A DNA stretch of 53,879 nt, from contig JAFYZR010000068.1 of the NCBI GenBank assembly GCA_017557345.1, positions 1-53,879 of the forward strand. Reading direction: 5' to 3'. The position numbers and the translations under genes were made by a program. Positions 7,657-17,401 of the stretch are shown here, piece by piece. Numbering within the stretch: position 1 is the stretch's first letter; every line of letters begins with the position of its first letter. This stretch comes from Paludibacteraceae bacterium (GTDB lineage: Bacteria > Bacteroidota > Bacteroidia > Bacteroidales > Paludibacteraceae). Below the pieces are notes generated by a model. That model did not search any database. It had not been told where the DNA came from and worked only from the letters and a program-made list of their open reading frames with translations.

Positions 7657-10600
7657 ATGAAAAAAAGGATTTACTTTCTATTAGCAGCGCTGGTTGCGAC
7701 AACATGCTTGTTCGCCCAACGCCCGACGCGTGATGATGGTAAGATCAAAAAGGCGCCCATGGCAGTGGGATTTGACCTTACCAATTATGATTTGGACGCT
7801 TGGACCGTCACAGATGCCACATTGAACACCGTCGAATCGAGCACCTCTACCAATGTGTATGACATTCAAGCTGGTATAGAAGCTGTAGCTTATTGTAGTG
7901 GTGATGAGGACATCCTGTTCAAAATCAAGAACAGTTCGGATAAAGCGAAGGCGTTCTCTATTCGAGCCAATAATTGCTTTGAGTTTGGCGGGAAGAATGG
8001 TGTTATTGTCATCAAGGAGACACTTCCGACTCAGGTCATTCAAATAACCGTAGCGGCAAAAGGCAATACTGATGCAAACTTCAAGGATGCAGACAATGTA
8101 TATCCTAAGAATGCAGTAGCCTATACAGCAGACCTTACCCTACCGGCTAAAGATCCGGACCAAGCAGGAACCGGTGATTATGATGAGAATGGTTATTGCT
8201 GGAAAACGTTGACTTTTATCAGTTCCGGCGGTGATGTAGAAATTAAGGAGTTTGCTGCAGGATACCGCATTAAATCCATTTTAATAAGCAATATAAATGG
8301 TGGCGCCATTGCTATCCTTAACTGTACAGACGCTCTCACAGCAGGAAGTGCCCTGGCAGATAACACTACTTCCGATCAGGCTTATGCCATTTATGGCTAT
8401 GTAGTGAAAGCAGAAAGCTTCAGCTGTGCTCTCGGAAATCAAATTGTTTCGATAGCAGCAGATGCATCAGAGACCGACCCTACCAAGATGATTCAGGGAT
8501 TCAGGTGTACCGCGAAATACGATACAGATGTCAATGCAAAAATGCTTGTCGGAGATTACGTTTACCTAATCGGTTACCTTACCAAAGAAAGTTCTACCAT
8601 TAAGATTAAGAACGGCGTTGGACGACTCAACTCAATTAAGGACTCTTCGGATCCGGGACATTATGTACCTACTGTTTATAGACATGTGTCCGTAGAGGAT
8701 GTATTAGACATAAGCACTGCGTTGAGCGATGGAGAATATACCGATGACTCCTTCTGGGTTGTAGGCTATGTATCGAATATTGAATCAGACTTATATGACT
8801 CTGAAGGCGTTCAGATTTTCTGGATTGCAGATGACAAGAACAGCACAGCGAACACCAATGCGGGTGGCGCCATCCAAGTATATAGAGGTATACCGGAAGG
8901 CAAAGCCGTTCAAGTAGGCGACCGTGTAAAGGTATTGACCCGGATTCACAAAGATGCTACTTCGCTGATTAACTCAGAAACCTTTGCCCGTGTCGCTTTC
9001 TCAAGCGATGACGAGCAATTCCCTGAATGCTATTTAACGCTGTCAATGGCAGACCAGTATGGTGATGGTTGGACCGGAGGTTTTCTTACCGTGACAGACG
9101 GCACTTTCACGAAGGACTATGCTCTTTGCGGTTTTGATGATGGAAATTATAGTAAAATAGCCTATTTAGGAAACGATCTTATTCCTTATTATGGAAAACC
9201 CATTCATTTCTCATGGACTCAGGGAGGCTATTCTGAAGAAGCAGGTTTCACCATCCTCAATCCATTCGATCAGCCCTTGTATGAACACTCTGGCGGAAGT
9301 TCATTCTATTCCGAATCGGATTTCTATACGTTATCTGATCCATGCGGACTATTCCCGACAGAGGCCGATTTGACCGCCGCAGGGTATGATTTATCCACCA
9401 ATGTTGTATTCTGTGTAAAATTCATAGACGATGCAACCGTTTGTGATGATATCTATTTCATTGGTACGCCTTCCGGTGGTGCTTTAGGAACAGATGTTCC
9501 GTTCCAGGCTTTGCCTGGTTTTGACGGCTGGTATGTAGCATCCTATCCATACGAAAGCGGATTCTGGGGTAAACCGATTCATGTAGATCAAGAAGGGCAT
9601 TTGTCTTGGGACTACCAATGTGGAGATGTAGATGCATGGAGTTATGCCGGTGGAAACGTATTGAACCTTACGGCAGGTTATTCAGGAGAAAGCGAAGTTG
9701 CTTTTGGCAGCGCGGGCGCGTATTTTTATAAGTTGTCGTATTGGAAATTCCATGGCAACCCGTGTAAACCGTTAACCTACCACGACTATACCGTTAAGCT
9801 CTACGCTCCAAATGTATGCGATGAAGTGCCGGCTATTATCGGTGATTTCAACGTTTGGGACGATTATGCCCCAGTCAAGATGACAGAGAGTGTAGATGCA
9901 TCCTTGCGGACGATTTACACCGCTACGATCCATGACCGCGAGAATCATACCTTCAAAATCGTCAACATGCCTGATCCGGGAAACCCTGTTGACTGGAACG
10001 ATGAGATTTTCTATTACAACGGCTATGATAACGCATGGTATGCAATGGCTAACTCCATTCTTGGTGAGGAAGAAGAGATTATCCTTGATTGGGACGATTA
10101 CAACAACTATCGTTTCGGTCTTTGCACGGAAGAAACAGCAAGGAAAGTGGTAGTTGCCATTAAACTGCCTACAGAAAATATGCCGGAAGATGGCGCAGAG
10201 ATTATCGGTACATTCAATAACTGGTTAATGGATGCTTCAGATGTACCTGCTCATTTAACTCCGTACGAAGAAATGCCGGGCGTATATTACGCAATCATTG
10301 ATGCCAAATCGACCGACTATTTCAAAATCCGTGAGACAAACAATGCAGCCAACGAAATCTTGCGTTATGACGACATGCTCGGCGCATGGGTTGCTATTAA
10401 CAATGGAGACCTTACATGCGGCCAGCTATGGATCAACGCAGCCACAATCAATGCAGCGTTCGACGGCTACAAAGGCATCTATCTTGACATGTCTAAGGCA
10501 TCTGAATACAAATGGAAACTTCTAGCGCCGATTTGCAAATACCAAATGGTTCTGAGAGACAAATACAATGACAGCTGGGATGGCGGCGGCTATATGATTG

Positions 10601-13600
10601 TGAAAGACGGTGATTTAGAAATGACATTTACTTGCCTTCACGGTGAATCGCCGAAGACCGTCAAAGTGCCGTACTACGGCAATGATGTAACCTTTACATG
10701 GGGAGATGGTGCTTGTACCGGCGAAATATCCATTTCTGTCCTGACATCCAACGGCATGGAAATTTTCTGTCATCCGCAAGATAACCCGATGTCCGCCGGA
10801 GAATTACTATACACGATGCAGGTAAGTCCGTGTAAAGACGGTCCGAATCCGTTCATTCCGCAGAACCTGCAGGTTTCCATCACAGATGAGCACCGTCTGG
10901 CAGCCACATGGGATGCCGTAACAGGTGCGGCTTCGTATCGCGTAACACTCGTTAGGCCAAGCGGATATTCATATGAAATGAATACCACTGTTCTGTATGC
11001 CGCATCGCCCGTTGTAAACGAGAATGGCGAATATAAGATATTGGTTGCCAGTCTCGATGCAGAAGGATTACAGTTAGGCCAGGCTTCTACCACCTACACC
11101 GTGGCTCTTCCGGTATTAGAGGAGGCAGAAGTAACTCTTCTCATGCCATCCGACTGCGGTATAGATATTTCAGCCGGCATGTGGATTGTATGGAAGCCAA
11201 GCGGTGAAAGCACATGGCAGACCGAGCCGATGACGCAGAATGGACGTATCTTCTCGGCGAATATCACCCCCAATGCGCTCACGTACGATCTATATTTCAT
11301 CAATAATACGGATGATACGGATCCAAATTACAAATATTCATATGAGGCGACGCATTTGATGGCTGCTCAGATTTGCTTTGAAGCAAAATTCTCCAGTGGG
11401 TCCAATTTTGACTTTGAGAGCGTTCCATGCGATGGGTTAGCGGATCACAACTACACACCTACGGATCTCCAAGCTACAGCAGCTGCCGGTTATGTAACCT
11501 TCAAATGGGAGGCTGAAGATATTGCCGAGCGATACTATATAGAAATATACGATGCAAGCAACGATAATTATATTACAGGATTCTACGTACCAGACTTTAC
11601 CATCAACGAAGGTGTGATAGAGTATAATTGGGGTGTAGAAAGCAGTCTGGACGGCACAGAGATTTATTGGTATGTACAGGCAGCTGATCCATATCATACT
11701 GCCTATATTAAGTCTATCGCTAATGTAACATTGATTGGCGGTAGTGCAGAATTAAGCGATCTCAGCCTGACAACCGCCGACAACATCACACTGGATGCCT
11801 CATGGACTCCGAGCGCTACTGGTCTTGAGTTCCTGGTAGAAGTTAGGTATAATTCTGTTCCGGTGAAACGAGAGATTATCACCGCGACCGAATATCATTA
11901 CACAGCACTTGTTCCGTACGATTATTATCGCGTTTATGTCACTCCGCTTGACCAGAGTACCGAACTTCCTGTTGGTTCAAGATATGAGCTGGGCAGCGTA
12001 AATCTCGACAAAGCTCCGGAACCATTTGCTAACCTGACAGGTGTAGCAAACGGACATGATTTATCCTTCTCTTGGACATCATTTGTTCCAAAGGCAATGG
12101 TTGGACTCTATCAGAAAGTGGGAGATGACTACCAAGCTCTTTATGAGAGTGAGTCGAGCGCAACCACACTGGAACAAACGGTATCGGCAGACGGTCAATA
12201 CGTTTTGGCATTGTCTCCGTTCGTAGAATATGAGACCGGTAAATTCTCGTTGCTTGAGTACTATCAGACAGTTGCAGTAACAACCTTCAGCAGCGAAACC
12301 TATCATGTAGAGATTAACTGCACAGAAGGCGGACAAATTGAGCCGACTAATCCTTCCGGTGACTATCCATTCGGTTACGCACTAGTCATCTACGCTAATT
12401 CTCAATCCGGCTATGTATTTACGGGATGGTCAGATGGAGAAACGGATGCGGAGCGATATCTTGTTGTAACCGGCGATACCGCTATTACCGCAAACTTTGT
12501 CAAACTGGTTACTCTCACCATCACTAAACCCGAGAACGGGTATATTGAATACAGCGGAGCATACTATGACTACGATACTTACACAGACAGAAGAGATTAT
12601 TATCTCCTTCCGGGAACAGAAGGTACAATCACAGCTCTTCCTAATGGCGGATACAAGTTTGTTCAGTGGAATGACGGTGTGAAGACGATCAACCGTACGA
12701 TTACCGTAACAGAAGATATCGCATTTAACGCCATCTTCGATATACTCGGCACAAGTACCACATGGGAAGTAACCATCAAATCTGAAAGCACCGCTAAGGG
12801 TTCTGTATCTGATGTAAGTGGATATCACTATGACGGTACAATCCTCGAGGTAACCGCTACTCCGAGAATAGGATTCAAGTTTGATAAATGGTCAGATGAT
12901 AACACGGATAACCCGCGTGAGATTACTGTTTCTGGTAACATTGATTTAACGGCATACTTCACAGAACTTACTTATACACTCAATGTCAGTGCAGGCGAAG
13001 GCGGAAGTGTTGATCCTGAAGGCGAAATCACCGGTCTGAAATATGGAGAATCGAAAGTGATTAAAGCTATTCCTGCGTCCGGATATGAGTTTACCAACTG
13101 GAGCGACGGAAATGTATTGGATGAGCGTCAAATTACCATTACGCAAGACTGCACGCTTGTTGCTAACTTCAAAGAGGTTGTTCTTCCGATTACGTACTCC
13201 TTCGCATTGGGTACGAACGTTGGAAACGGAACTGTAACACCATCCATACCGGAAGGCGATTATGCACCGGATACCGAGATTACCATTACAGCTACACCGG
13301 CAACAGGCTGGAAATTCGTGAAATGGTCGAATGAAAGCACGGTTAACCCGTTGACATTCAACCTGACAAGCGATGTAACGATCTATGCAGTCTTCAAAGA
13401 TGAAAGCGTTGCTCCTGAATCGTTCACCTTCGCATTTAGCGTAGATGGCGTAGGAGGTACCGTTGCATCCGACCATGAAGCAGGTACTTATGAAGAAGGC
13501 ACCACGATCACACTGACTGCAACACCGCAGAATGCTGACTGGGCTCTGGAGAGCTGGACGATTAACGGCACACCTGCCGGAACAACGAATCCGCTTACCA

Positions 13601-14229
13601 TTACGCTGACTCAGAATACAGAAGTGGTTGCTAAGTTCGTTACGACGAAGACATACAAAGTAACCGTTGCTGTTGATGGATCAGGCGGTACCGTTAAACC
13701 GACCGGCTACAACAAGAAATCCGTACTCGGCGGTACATCGCTCAAGATAGAGGCAATACCGGACGAAGGCTATAAGTTCGACGGTTGGTCTGATGGCGAA
13801 AGCGATGCAGAGCGTACCATCATCATCACGCAAGATACCGTATTGAAAGCTTCCTTCTCGGATATCGTTTACTACAAACTGACTGTAGATATCAGTCCGG
13901 AAGGTGCAGGTACGGTTAAGGTTGACGGCAAATCCGTATCGAAATGGTCGAGCAGCTATGCAGAAGGCACAACCGTCAGATTGGCTGCAGAACCGGCAAC
14001 GGGTTATGTATTCGACTACTATCAAGACGGCAACGATGATATCGAGACGGAAGAGTATAACGTCAAGATGACGAAGAAGAGATCCATCACGGTTTACTTC
14101 AAGAAAGATACACGTGATCTGGATAACATTGATGCTTCTACTCGCGCAACCAAGATCTTAATCAACGGTGAGATTTACATCCTCCGTGGTGATAAGATTT
14201 ACACCGTTCAAGGACAACTGGTGAAGTGA
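7657..14229 (+). CDS. Giant secreted multidomain protein, paralog of the preceding gene
   Basis: 2190 aa from the ATG at 7657 (signal peptide MKKRIYFLLAALVATTCLFA); the reading frame is open upstream, but the promoter lies inside that extension. Regions: N-terminal beta domain, two OB-fold-like modules (about 220-440), a DQYGDGWTGG module near 465 and a related DKYNDSWDGG module near 967, CBM48-like segments with IIGTFNNW near 849, fibronectin-like modules, then eight InlB-type repeats (about 1548-2148) in the same order as in the preceding gene, and the same C-terminal motif. Patches of near-identical DNA (44 and 47 nt) with the paralog suggest recent exchange. No catalytic residues are recognised; a surface carbohydrate-binding or adhesive role is inferred. 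Confidence 0.85.
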   Translation: MKKRIYFLLAALVATTCLFAQRPTRDDGKIKKAPMAVGFDLTNYDLDAWTVTDATLNTVESSTSTNVYDIQAGIEAVAYCSGDEDILFKIKNSSDKAKAFSIRANNCFEFGGKNGVIVIKETLPTQVIQITVAAKGNTDANFKDADNVYPKNAVAYTADLTLPAKDPDQAGTGDYDENGYCWKTLTFISSGGDVEIKEFAAGYRIKSILISNINGGAIAILNCTDALTAGSALADNTTSDQAYAIYGYVVKAESFSCALGNQIVSIAADASETDPTKMIQGFRCTAKYDTDVNAKMLVGDYVYLIGYLTKESSTIKIKNGVGRLNSIKDSSDPGHYVPTVYRHVSVEDVLDISTALSDGEYTDDSFWVVGYVSNIESDLYDSEGVQIFWIADDKNSTANTNAGGAIQVYRGIPEGKAVQVGDRVKVLTRIHKDATSLINSETFARVAFSSDDEQFPECYLTLSMADQYGDGWTGGFLTVTDGTFTKDYALCGFDDGNYSKIAYLGNDLIPYYGKPIHFSWTQGGYSEEAGFTILNPFDQPLYEHSGGSSFYSESDFYTLSDPCGLFPTEADLTAAGYDLSTNVVFCVKFIDDATVCDDIYFIGTPSGGALGTDVPFQALPGFDGWYVASYPYESGFWGKPIHVDQEGHLSWDYQCGDVDAWSYAGGNVLNLTAGYSGESEVAFGSAGAYFYKLSYWKFHGNPCKPLTYHDYTVKLYAPNVCDEVPAIIGDFNVWDDYAPVKMTESVDASLRTIYTATIHDRENHTFKIVNMPDPGNPVDWNDEIFYYNGYDNAWYAMANSILGEEEEIILDWDDYNNYRFGLCTEETARKVVVAIKLPTENMPEDGAEIIGTFNNWLMDASDVPAHLTPYEEMPGVYYAIIDAKSTDYFKIRETNNAANEILRYDDMLGAWVAINNGDLTCGQLWINAATINAAFDGYKGIYLDMSKASEYKWKLLAPICKYQMVLRDKYNDSWDGGGYMIVKDGDLEMTFTCLHGESPKTVKVPYYGNDVTFTWGDGACTGEISISVLTSNGMEIFCHPQDNPMSAGELLYTMQVSPCKDGPNPFIPQNLQVSITDEHRLAATWDAVTGAASYRVTLVRPSGYSYEMNTTVLYAASPVVNENGEYKILVASLDAEGLQLGQASTTYTVALPVLEEAEVTLLMPSDCGIDISAGMWIVWKPSGESTWQTEPMTQNGRIFSANITPNALTYDLYFINNTDDTDPNYKYSYEATHLMAAQICFEAKFSSGSNFDFESVPCDGLADHNYTPTDLQATAAAGYVTFKWEAEDIAERYYIEIYDASNDNYITGFYVPDFTINEGVIEYNWGVESSLDGTEIYWYVQAADPYHTAYIKSIANVTLIGGSAELSDLSLTTADNITLDASWTPSATGLEFLVEVRYNSVPVKREIITATEYHYTALVPYDYYRVYVTPLDQSTELPVGSRYELGSVNLDKAPEPFANLTGVANGHDLSFSWTSFVPKAMVGLYQKVGDDYQALYESESSATTLEQTVSADGQYVLALSPFVEYETGKFSLLEYYQTVAVTTFSSETYHVEINCTEGGQIEPTNPSGDYPFGYALVIYANSQSGYVFTGWSDGETDAERYLVVTGDTAITANFVKLVTLTITKPENGYIEYSGAYYDYDTYTDRRDYYLLPGTEGTITALPNGGYKFVQWNDGVKTINRTITVTEDIAFNAIFDILGTSTTWEVTIKSESTAKGSVSDVSGYHYDGTILEVTATPRIGFKFDKWSDDNTDNPREITVSGNIDLTAYFTELTYTLNVSAGEGGSVDPEGEITGLKYGESKVIKAIPASGYEFTNWSDGNVLDERQITITQDCTLVANFKEVVLPITYSFALGTNVGNGTVTPSIPEGDYAPDTEITITATPATGWKFVKWSNESTVNPLTFNLTSDVTIYAVFKDESVAPESFTFAFSVDGVGGTVASDHEAGTYEEGTTITLTATPQNADWALESWTINGTPAGTTNPLTITLTQNTEVVAKFVTTKTYKVTVAVDGSGGTVKPTGYNKKSVLGGTSLKIEAIPDEGYKFDGWSDGESDAERTIIITQDTVLKASFSDIVYYKLTVDISPEGAGTVKVDGKSVSKWSSSYAEGTTVRLAAEPATGYVFDYYQDGNDDIETEEYNVKMTKKRSITVYFKKDTRDLDNIDASTRATKILINGEIYILRGDKIYTVQGQLVK

Positions 14230-14252
14230 ATAGTGAAAAGTGAAGAGTGAAA
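14225..14252. repeat. 7-bp tandem array (AGTGAAN)
   Basis: Four heptads AGTGAAT, AGTGAAA, AGTGAAG, AGTGAAA begin in the last codons of the giant gene, include its TGA stop, and end two bases before the tyrS ATG. The whole gap between the two genes is made of the array. Confidence 0.82.
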
Positions 14253-14254
14253 GA

Positions 14255-15550
14255 ATGAAGAATTTTGTTGAGGAACTTCGTTGGCGCGGCATGCTGCAAG
14301 ACATCATGCCGGGAACGGAAGAACAATTGATGAAAGAAGTGACTACCGCCTATGTAGGCATTGACCCGACGGCGGATAGTCTTCATATCGGTCACTTGTG
14401 CGGCATCATGATGCTTCGTCACTTGCAGGCCTGCGGTCATAAGCCCATCGCCCTCTTAGGAGGTGCGACGGGCATGATCGGAGACCCAAGCGGTAAATCA
14501 GCGGAACGAAACCTGCTGACAGAAGAGACGCTTCGTCACAACGTGCAATGTATCCGTGAGCAATTGGAGCACTTCCTGGATTTCAATAGCAATGAACCAA
14601 ATGCAGCCGAGCTGGTAAACAACTACGACTGGATGAAAGACTATACTTTCCTAGACTTTACACGCAATGTCGGCAAGTTAATCACCGTCAATTATATGAT
14701 GGCGAAAGACTCTGTCAAAAAGCGCTTTAACGGTGAGTTTAGCCAAGGAATGTCGTTCACCGAGTTTACGTATCAATTGCTGCAAGGCTACGATTTCGTT
14801 TGGCTGAACGAGCATAAAAATTGCAAACTGCAAATGGGTGGCTCGGATCAATGGGGCAACATCACCACCGGTACCGAATTGATTGAGAAAATGACCGGCA
14901 ACGATGCGTACGCATTGACCTGTCCGCTTATCACGAAAGCCGACGGCGGAAAGTTCGGAAAGACGGAAAGCGGAAACGTATGGCTGAGCCGCAAATATAC
15001 GAGCCCGTATAAGTTCTTCCAATTCTGGATGAACGTAAGCGATGACGATGCGAAACGCTATATCAAGATCTTCACCAGCCTGACGCGCGAAGAGATTGAA
15101 TCGCTTATCGCAGAGCATGACCAGGCACCGCATTTACGCATATTGCAAAAACGCCTGGCAAAAGAGGTTACCTGTATGGTTCATTCCGAAGCCGATTACA
15201 ACGCAGCCGTGGAAGCAACGAATATACTATTCGGAAATGCAACCGCAGATGCTCTGCGCGCGTTGGATGAAGAGACCTTCTTGCAGGTTTTTGACGGTGT
15301 AGAGCGCTACGAGATTCCGATGAAGGAACTGAAAGCAGGTATCGGTCCGCTGGATTTGCTGGCAGAGAAGACGAATATCTTCCCAAGTAAAGGTGAGGCA
15401 CGCAAGATGATTCAGGCAAATGGCTTTAGTTTGAATAAAGAGAAACTGACCGATCCGCAAACGCCTATTACCGACGCCCAACTGCTCAACGGCAAGTATC
15501 TGCTCTTCCAAAAAGGAAAGAAAAACTACTACTTGGTGGTAGCTAAATAA
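14255..15550 (+). CDS. tyrS: Tyrosyl-tRNA synthetase
   Basis: 431-aa class I aminoacyl-tRNA synthetase charging tRNA-Tyr in the cytoplasm. It has the HIGH signature (DSLHIGH), the KFGKT version of the KMSKS loop ([10 protein letters not shown]), the tyrosine-pocket region QGYDFVWL and a C-terminal S4-like RNA-binding domain ([12 protein letters not shown]). The length is normal for bacterial TyrRS. A GTG at 14240 is in frame, but it lies in the heptad array; the ATG at 14255 gives the expected N-terminus [14 protein letters not shown]. There is no separate promoter or terminator between it and the giant gene, so it may depend on read-through. Confidence 0.96.
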   Translation: MKNFVEELRWRGMLQDIMPGTEEQLMKEVTTAYVGIDPTADSLHIGHLCGIMMLRHLQACGHKPIALLGGATGMIGDPSGKSAERNLLTEETLRHNVQCIREQLEHFLDFNSNEPNAAELVNNYDWMKDYTFLDFTRNVGKLITVNYMMAKDSVKKRFNGEFSQGMSFTEFTYQLLQGYDFVWLNEHKNCKLQMGGSDQWGNITTGTELIEKMTGNDAYALTCPLITKADGGKFGKTESGNVWLSRKYTSPYKFFQFWMNVSDDDAKRYIKIFTSLTREEIESLIAEHDQAPHLRILQKRLAKEVTCMVHSEADYNAAVEATNILFGNATADALRALDEETFLQVFDGVERYEIPMKELKAGIGPLDLLAEKTNIFPSKGEARKMIQANGFSLNKEKLTDPQTPITDAQLLNGKYLLFQKGKKNYYLVVAK

Positions 15551-15588
15551 AGAAAATGCACCAAAAAGTGCAAAATTATTCGCAAAAA

Positions 15589-15620
15589 TTTGGTCATATC
15601 AAAAATTTGTTGTAATTTTG
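15589..15620 (+). promoter_or_regulatory. Promoter of the tRNA-Gln gene
   Basis: TTTGGTCATATCA from 15589 and TAATTTTG at 15613-15620, with a 20-nt spacer. The mature tRNA begins 19 nt after the -7 box. Confidence 0.75.
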
Positions 15621-15639
15621 CACGCTTTTTTGGCAATGG

Positions 15640-15710
15640 TGTCCACTCGTATATCGGTATTACACCGGATTTTGGTTCCGAGAAGCGAGGTTCGACTCCT
15701 CGGTGGACAA
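15640..15710 (+). tRNA. tRNA-Gln (anticodon TTG)
   Basis: A 71-nt cloverleaf read by eye: acceptor stem TGTCCAC/GTGGACA, short D arm GTA/TAC, anticodon stem CCGGA/TCCGA with loop TTTTGGT (anticodon TTG), variable loop GAAG, T stem CGAGG/CCTCG with loop TTCGACT, discriminator A. CCA is not encoded. Flanked by its own promoter and terminator. Confidence 0.93.
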
Positions 15711-15711
15711 C

Positions 15712-15734
15712 AAGGCTGCGCAGGCAGCCTTTTT
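15712..15734 (+). terminator. Rho-independent terminator after tRNA-Gln
   Basis: AAGGCTGC, loop GCAG, GCAGCCTT, followed by three more T. Perfect 8-bp stem immediately after the tRNA. Confidence 0.88.
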
Positions 15735-15769
15735 AGTCGAAAGTAGAAGGTCGAAAGACAAAAGACTTG
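15735..15769. repeat. 7-bp tandem array (AGTCGAA family)
   Basis: Five degenerate heptads AGTCGAA, AGTAGAA, GGTCGAA, AGACAAA, AGACTTG directly after the tRNA terminator. The unit is the same family as at 19573 and 20415. Confidence 0.75.
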
Positions 15770-15822
15770 AGACAACGTGTGATGGAATACACGGTATTAA
15801 GTAACACAAAAACAAAAAACAA

Positions 15823-16383
15823 ATGAAAGAATTCGCATTAGTAGGTACTCCGCGTAGCGAGTACGGCAAGAAAGCATCCAAGGCTTTCCGCGCAGAGGAT
15901 TTGATTCCTTGCAACATTTACGGTTGTGGCATCAACGCTACCTTCACAGTAGCAGCCGCTGACGTTCGCAAACTGATTTACACTCCTGACACGCTGATCG
16001 TTGACCTCACCGTTGGTGACTTGAAGACGAAAGCTATCGTTAAGGAATTGCAACACCACCCGATTGACGGCAAAACACTGCATATCGATTTCCTCGCCGT
16101 TGACGAGAAGAAACCGGTAGTAGTTGAGATTCCTATTCAATTGAATGGTTTGGCAGAAGGTGTAAAAGCCGGTGGTAAATTGGTTCAAGCAATGCGCAAA
16201 CTCCGCGTACAAGGTATCTACACCGCATTCCCCGATCGTATCAACATCGATGTTACCGAGCTTGGTCTGGGTAAGAAGATCGCTGTTGAGGACGTTAAGA
16301 TTGAGGGCTTGAAGATGGTTAACCCGGCTGATGCTTGCGTAGCAGAGGTTAAGGCTACCCGTCAGAGCAAGGCTCAAGAGTAA
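15823..16383 (+). CDS. rplY: 50S ribosomal protein L25 (CTC type)
   Basis: 186-aa L25/general-stress CTC-type ribosomal protein, which binds 5S rRNA in the large subunit. The N-terminal L25 domain (residues 1-90, MKEFALVGTPRSEYGKKASK, with SEYGKKASKAFR as RNA-contact segment) is followed by the TL5-like C-terminal beta domain (about 95-180). The length is typical for the two-domain form. No promoter of the local type lies in the 53 nt after the heptad array, so it may be read from the tRNA promoter. It is followed 3 bp later by pth, a common bacterial pairing. Confidence 0.95.
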   Translation: MKEFALVGTPRSEYGKKASKAFRAEDLIPCNIYGCGINATFTVAAADVRKLIYTPDTLIVDLTVGDLKTKAIVKELQHHPIDGKTLHIDFLAVDEKKPVVVEIPIQLNGLAEGVKAGGKLVQAMRKLRVQGIYTAFPDRINIDVTELGLGKKIAVEDVKIEGLKMVNPADACVAEVKATRQSKAQE

Positions 16384-16386
16384 ACC

Positions 16387-16950
16387 ATGCGATTTTTAAT
16401 CGTAGGATTGGGAAACATCGGTCCCGATTATGAGGGAACGAGGCATAACATCGGCTTTCAAATGGTCGATGTTTTTGCTAATTATATGAAGGCAGAGTGG
16501 CAAGACAAGCGATACGGGTTCATAGCAAAATGCAGAGTCAAGAATGCCGAACTCGTTCTGCTTAAGCCCTCTACTTTCATGAATCTAAGCGGCAATGCGG
16601 TGCGCTACTGGTTGGCACAAGAGAAAATCCCGGTAGAGAACATGCTTGTTCTGGTCGATGATTTGAACTTGCCGTTTGGAACGATTCGCATACGCAAGCA
16701 AGGTTCGAATGGCGGTCACAACGGTTTGGGCAATATACAATCTGTAATAGGAACGGAGGCATACGCGCGCGTGCGATTCGGTATCGGGAATGAGTTTGCT
16801 CAAGGCAATCAGATAAATTTTGTACTTGGTCATTGGACAGATGAGGAAGAGAAAGCTCTGCCGGAGAAGTTGGAAGTGATGAAAGAAATCATTCCTTCGT
16901 TCTGCCTGCAAGGTATCGACCGAACGATGAACCAGTTTAATCATAAATGA
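16387..16950 (+). CDS. pth: Peptidyl-tRNA hydrolase
   Basis: 187-aa cytoplasmic esterase that releases peptides from stalled peptidyl-tRNA. It shows the family signature [18 protein letters not shown] with the catalytic His in TRHN, the FMNLSG segment with the conserved Asn, and the [20 protein letters not shown] and GHNGL motifs. The usual GLGNPG is GLGNIG here. The spacing of 3 bp to rplY indicates co-transcription, and the downstream gap to the S4 gene is filled by a heptad array. Confidence 0.95.
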   Translation: MRFLIVGLGNIGPDYEGTRHNIGFQMVDVFANYMKAEWQDKRYGFIAKCRVKNAELVLLKPSTFMNLSGNAVRYWLAQEKIPVENMLVLVDDLNLPFGTIRIRKQGSNGGHNGLGNIQSVIGTEAYARVRFGIGNEFAQGNQINFVLGHWTDEEEKALPEKLEVMKEIIPSFCLQGIDRTMNQFNHK

Positions 16951-16956
16951 TTAAAA

Positions 16957-16987
16957 TTTGTGATTTGTAATTTGTGATTTGTGATTT
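16957..16987. repeat. 7-bp tandem array (TTTGTGA)
   Basis: Heptads TTTGTGA, TTTGTAA, TTTGTGA, TTTGTGA and a partial TTT run from just after the pth stop to the base before the ATG of the next gene, leaving no conventional ribosome binding site. Confidence 0.83.
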
Positions 16988-17401
16988 ATGGCTGAGGTTC
17001 GGGTAGATAAATATTTATGGGCAATGCGAATTTATAAAACGCGAAGCATTGCTGCTGATGCCTGTAAAAACGGACGCATTTCAATGAATGGCGTTCAACT
17101 CAAGCCCAGCCGTACTTTCCACATAGGCGATACATTTAATGTGCGCAAAGGTCCGATTACCTATACTTTCCGCGTACTTCAGCTAACTGAAAACCGATTA
17201 GGTGCCAAGTTAGTGCCGGAATATTTGCAAGACTGCACCGCTCCCGAGCAATTGGAAATCCTCGAGTTAGCCAAAATGGCGGGCCAAAGCGGACGTGACA
17301 GAGGAACAGGAAGACCGACAAAAAAGGACCGTAGGGATATCGAAACATTCATGAGTGACAGTTATTTAGATGAACTTGACTGGGATGAAGACGAAGCGTG
17401 A
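16988..17401 (+). CDS. S4-domain RNA-binding protein, Hsp15-like
   Basis: 137-aa protein with an N-terminal S4 RNA-binding domain (residues 4-65, VRVDKYLWAMRIYKTRS and NGRISMNG) and a basic C-terminal tail with the Hsp15-type GQSGRDRGTGRPTKKDRR stretch. Hsp15 recycles 50S subunits that carry a stalled nascent chain, which fits its position next to pth (peptidyl-tRNA hydrolase); this functional link is inferred. The ATG directly abuts a heptad array. The 3' end overlaps the next gene by 17 nt, implying coupled translation. Confidence 0.88.
   Translation: MAEVRVDKYLWAMRIYKTRSIAADACKNGRISMNGVQLKPSRTFHIGDTFNVRKGPITYTFRVLQLTENRLGAKLVPEYLQDCTAPEQLEILELAKMAGQSGRDRGTGRPTKKDRRDIETFMSDSYLDELDWDEDEA

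Noticed and set aside
12946-13476. 176-codon frame antisense to the InlB-type repeats of the second giant gene
   Set aside because: It follows from the repeated codon pattern of the sense strand.
14240-14254. GTG start of tyrS at 14240
   Set aside because: It is part of the heptad array; the normal TyrRS N-terminus begins with the ATG at 14255.
15838-16377. 179-codon frame antisense to rplY
   Set aside because: It mirrors nearly the full rplY gene and has no recognisable features.
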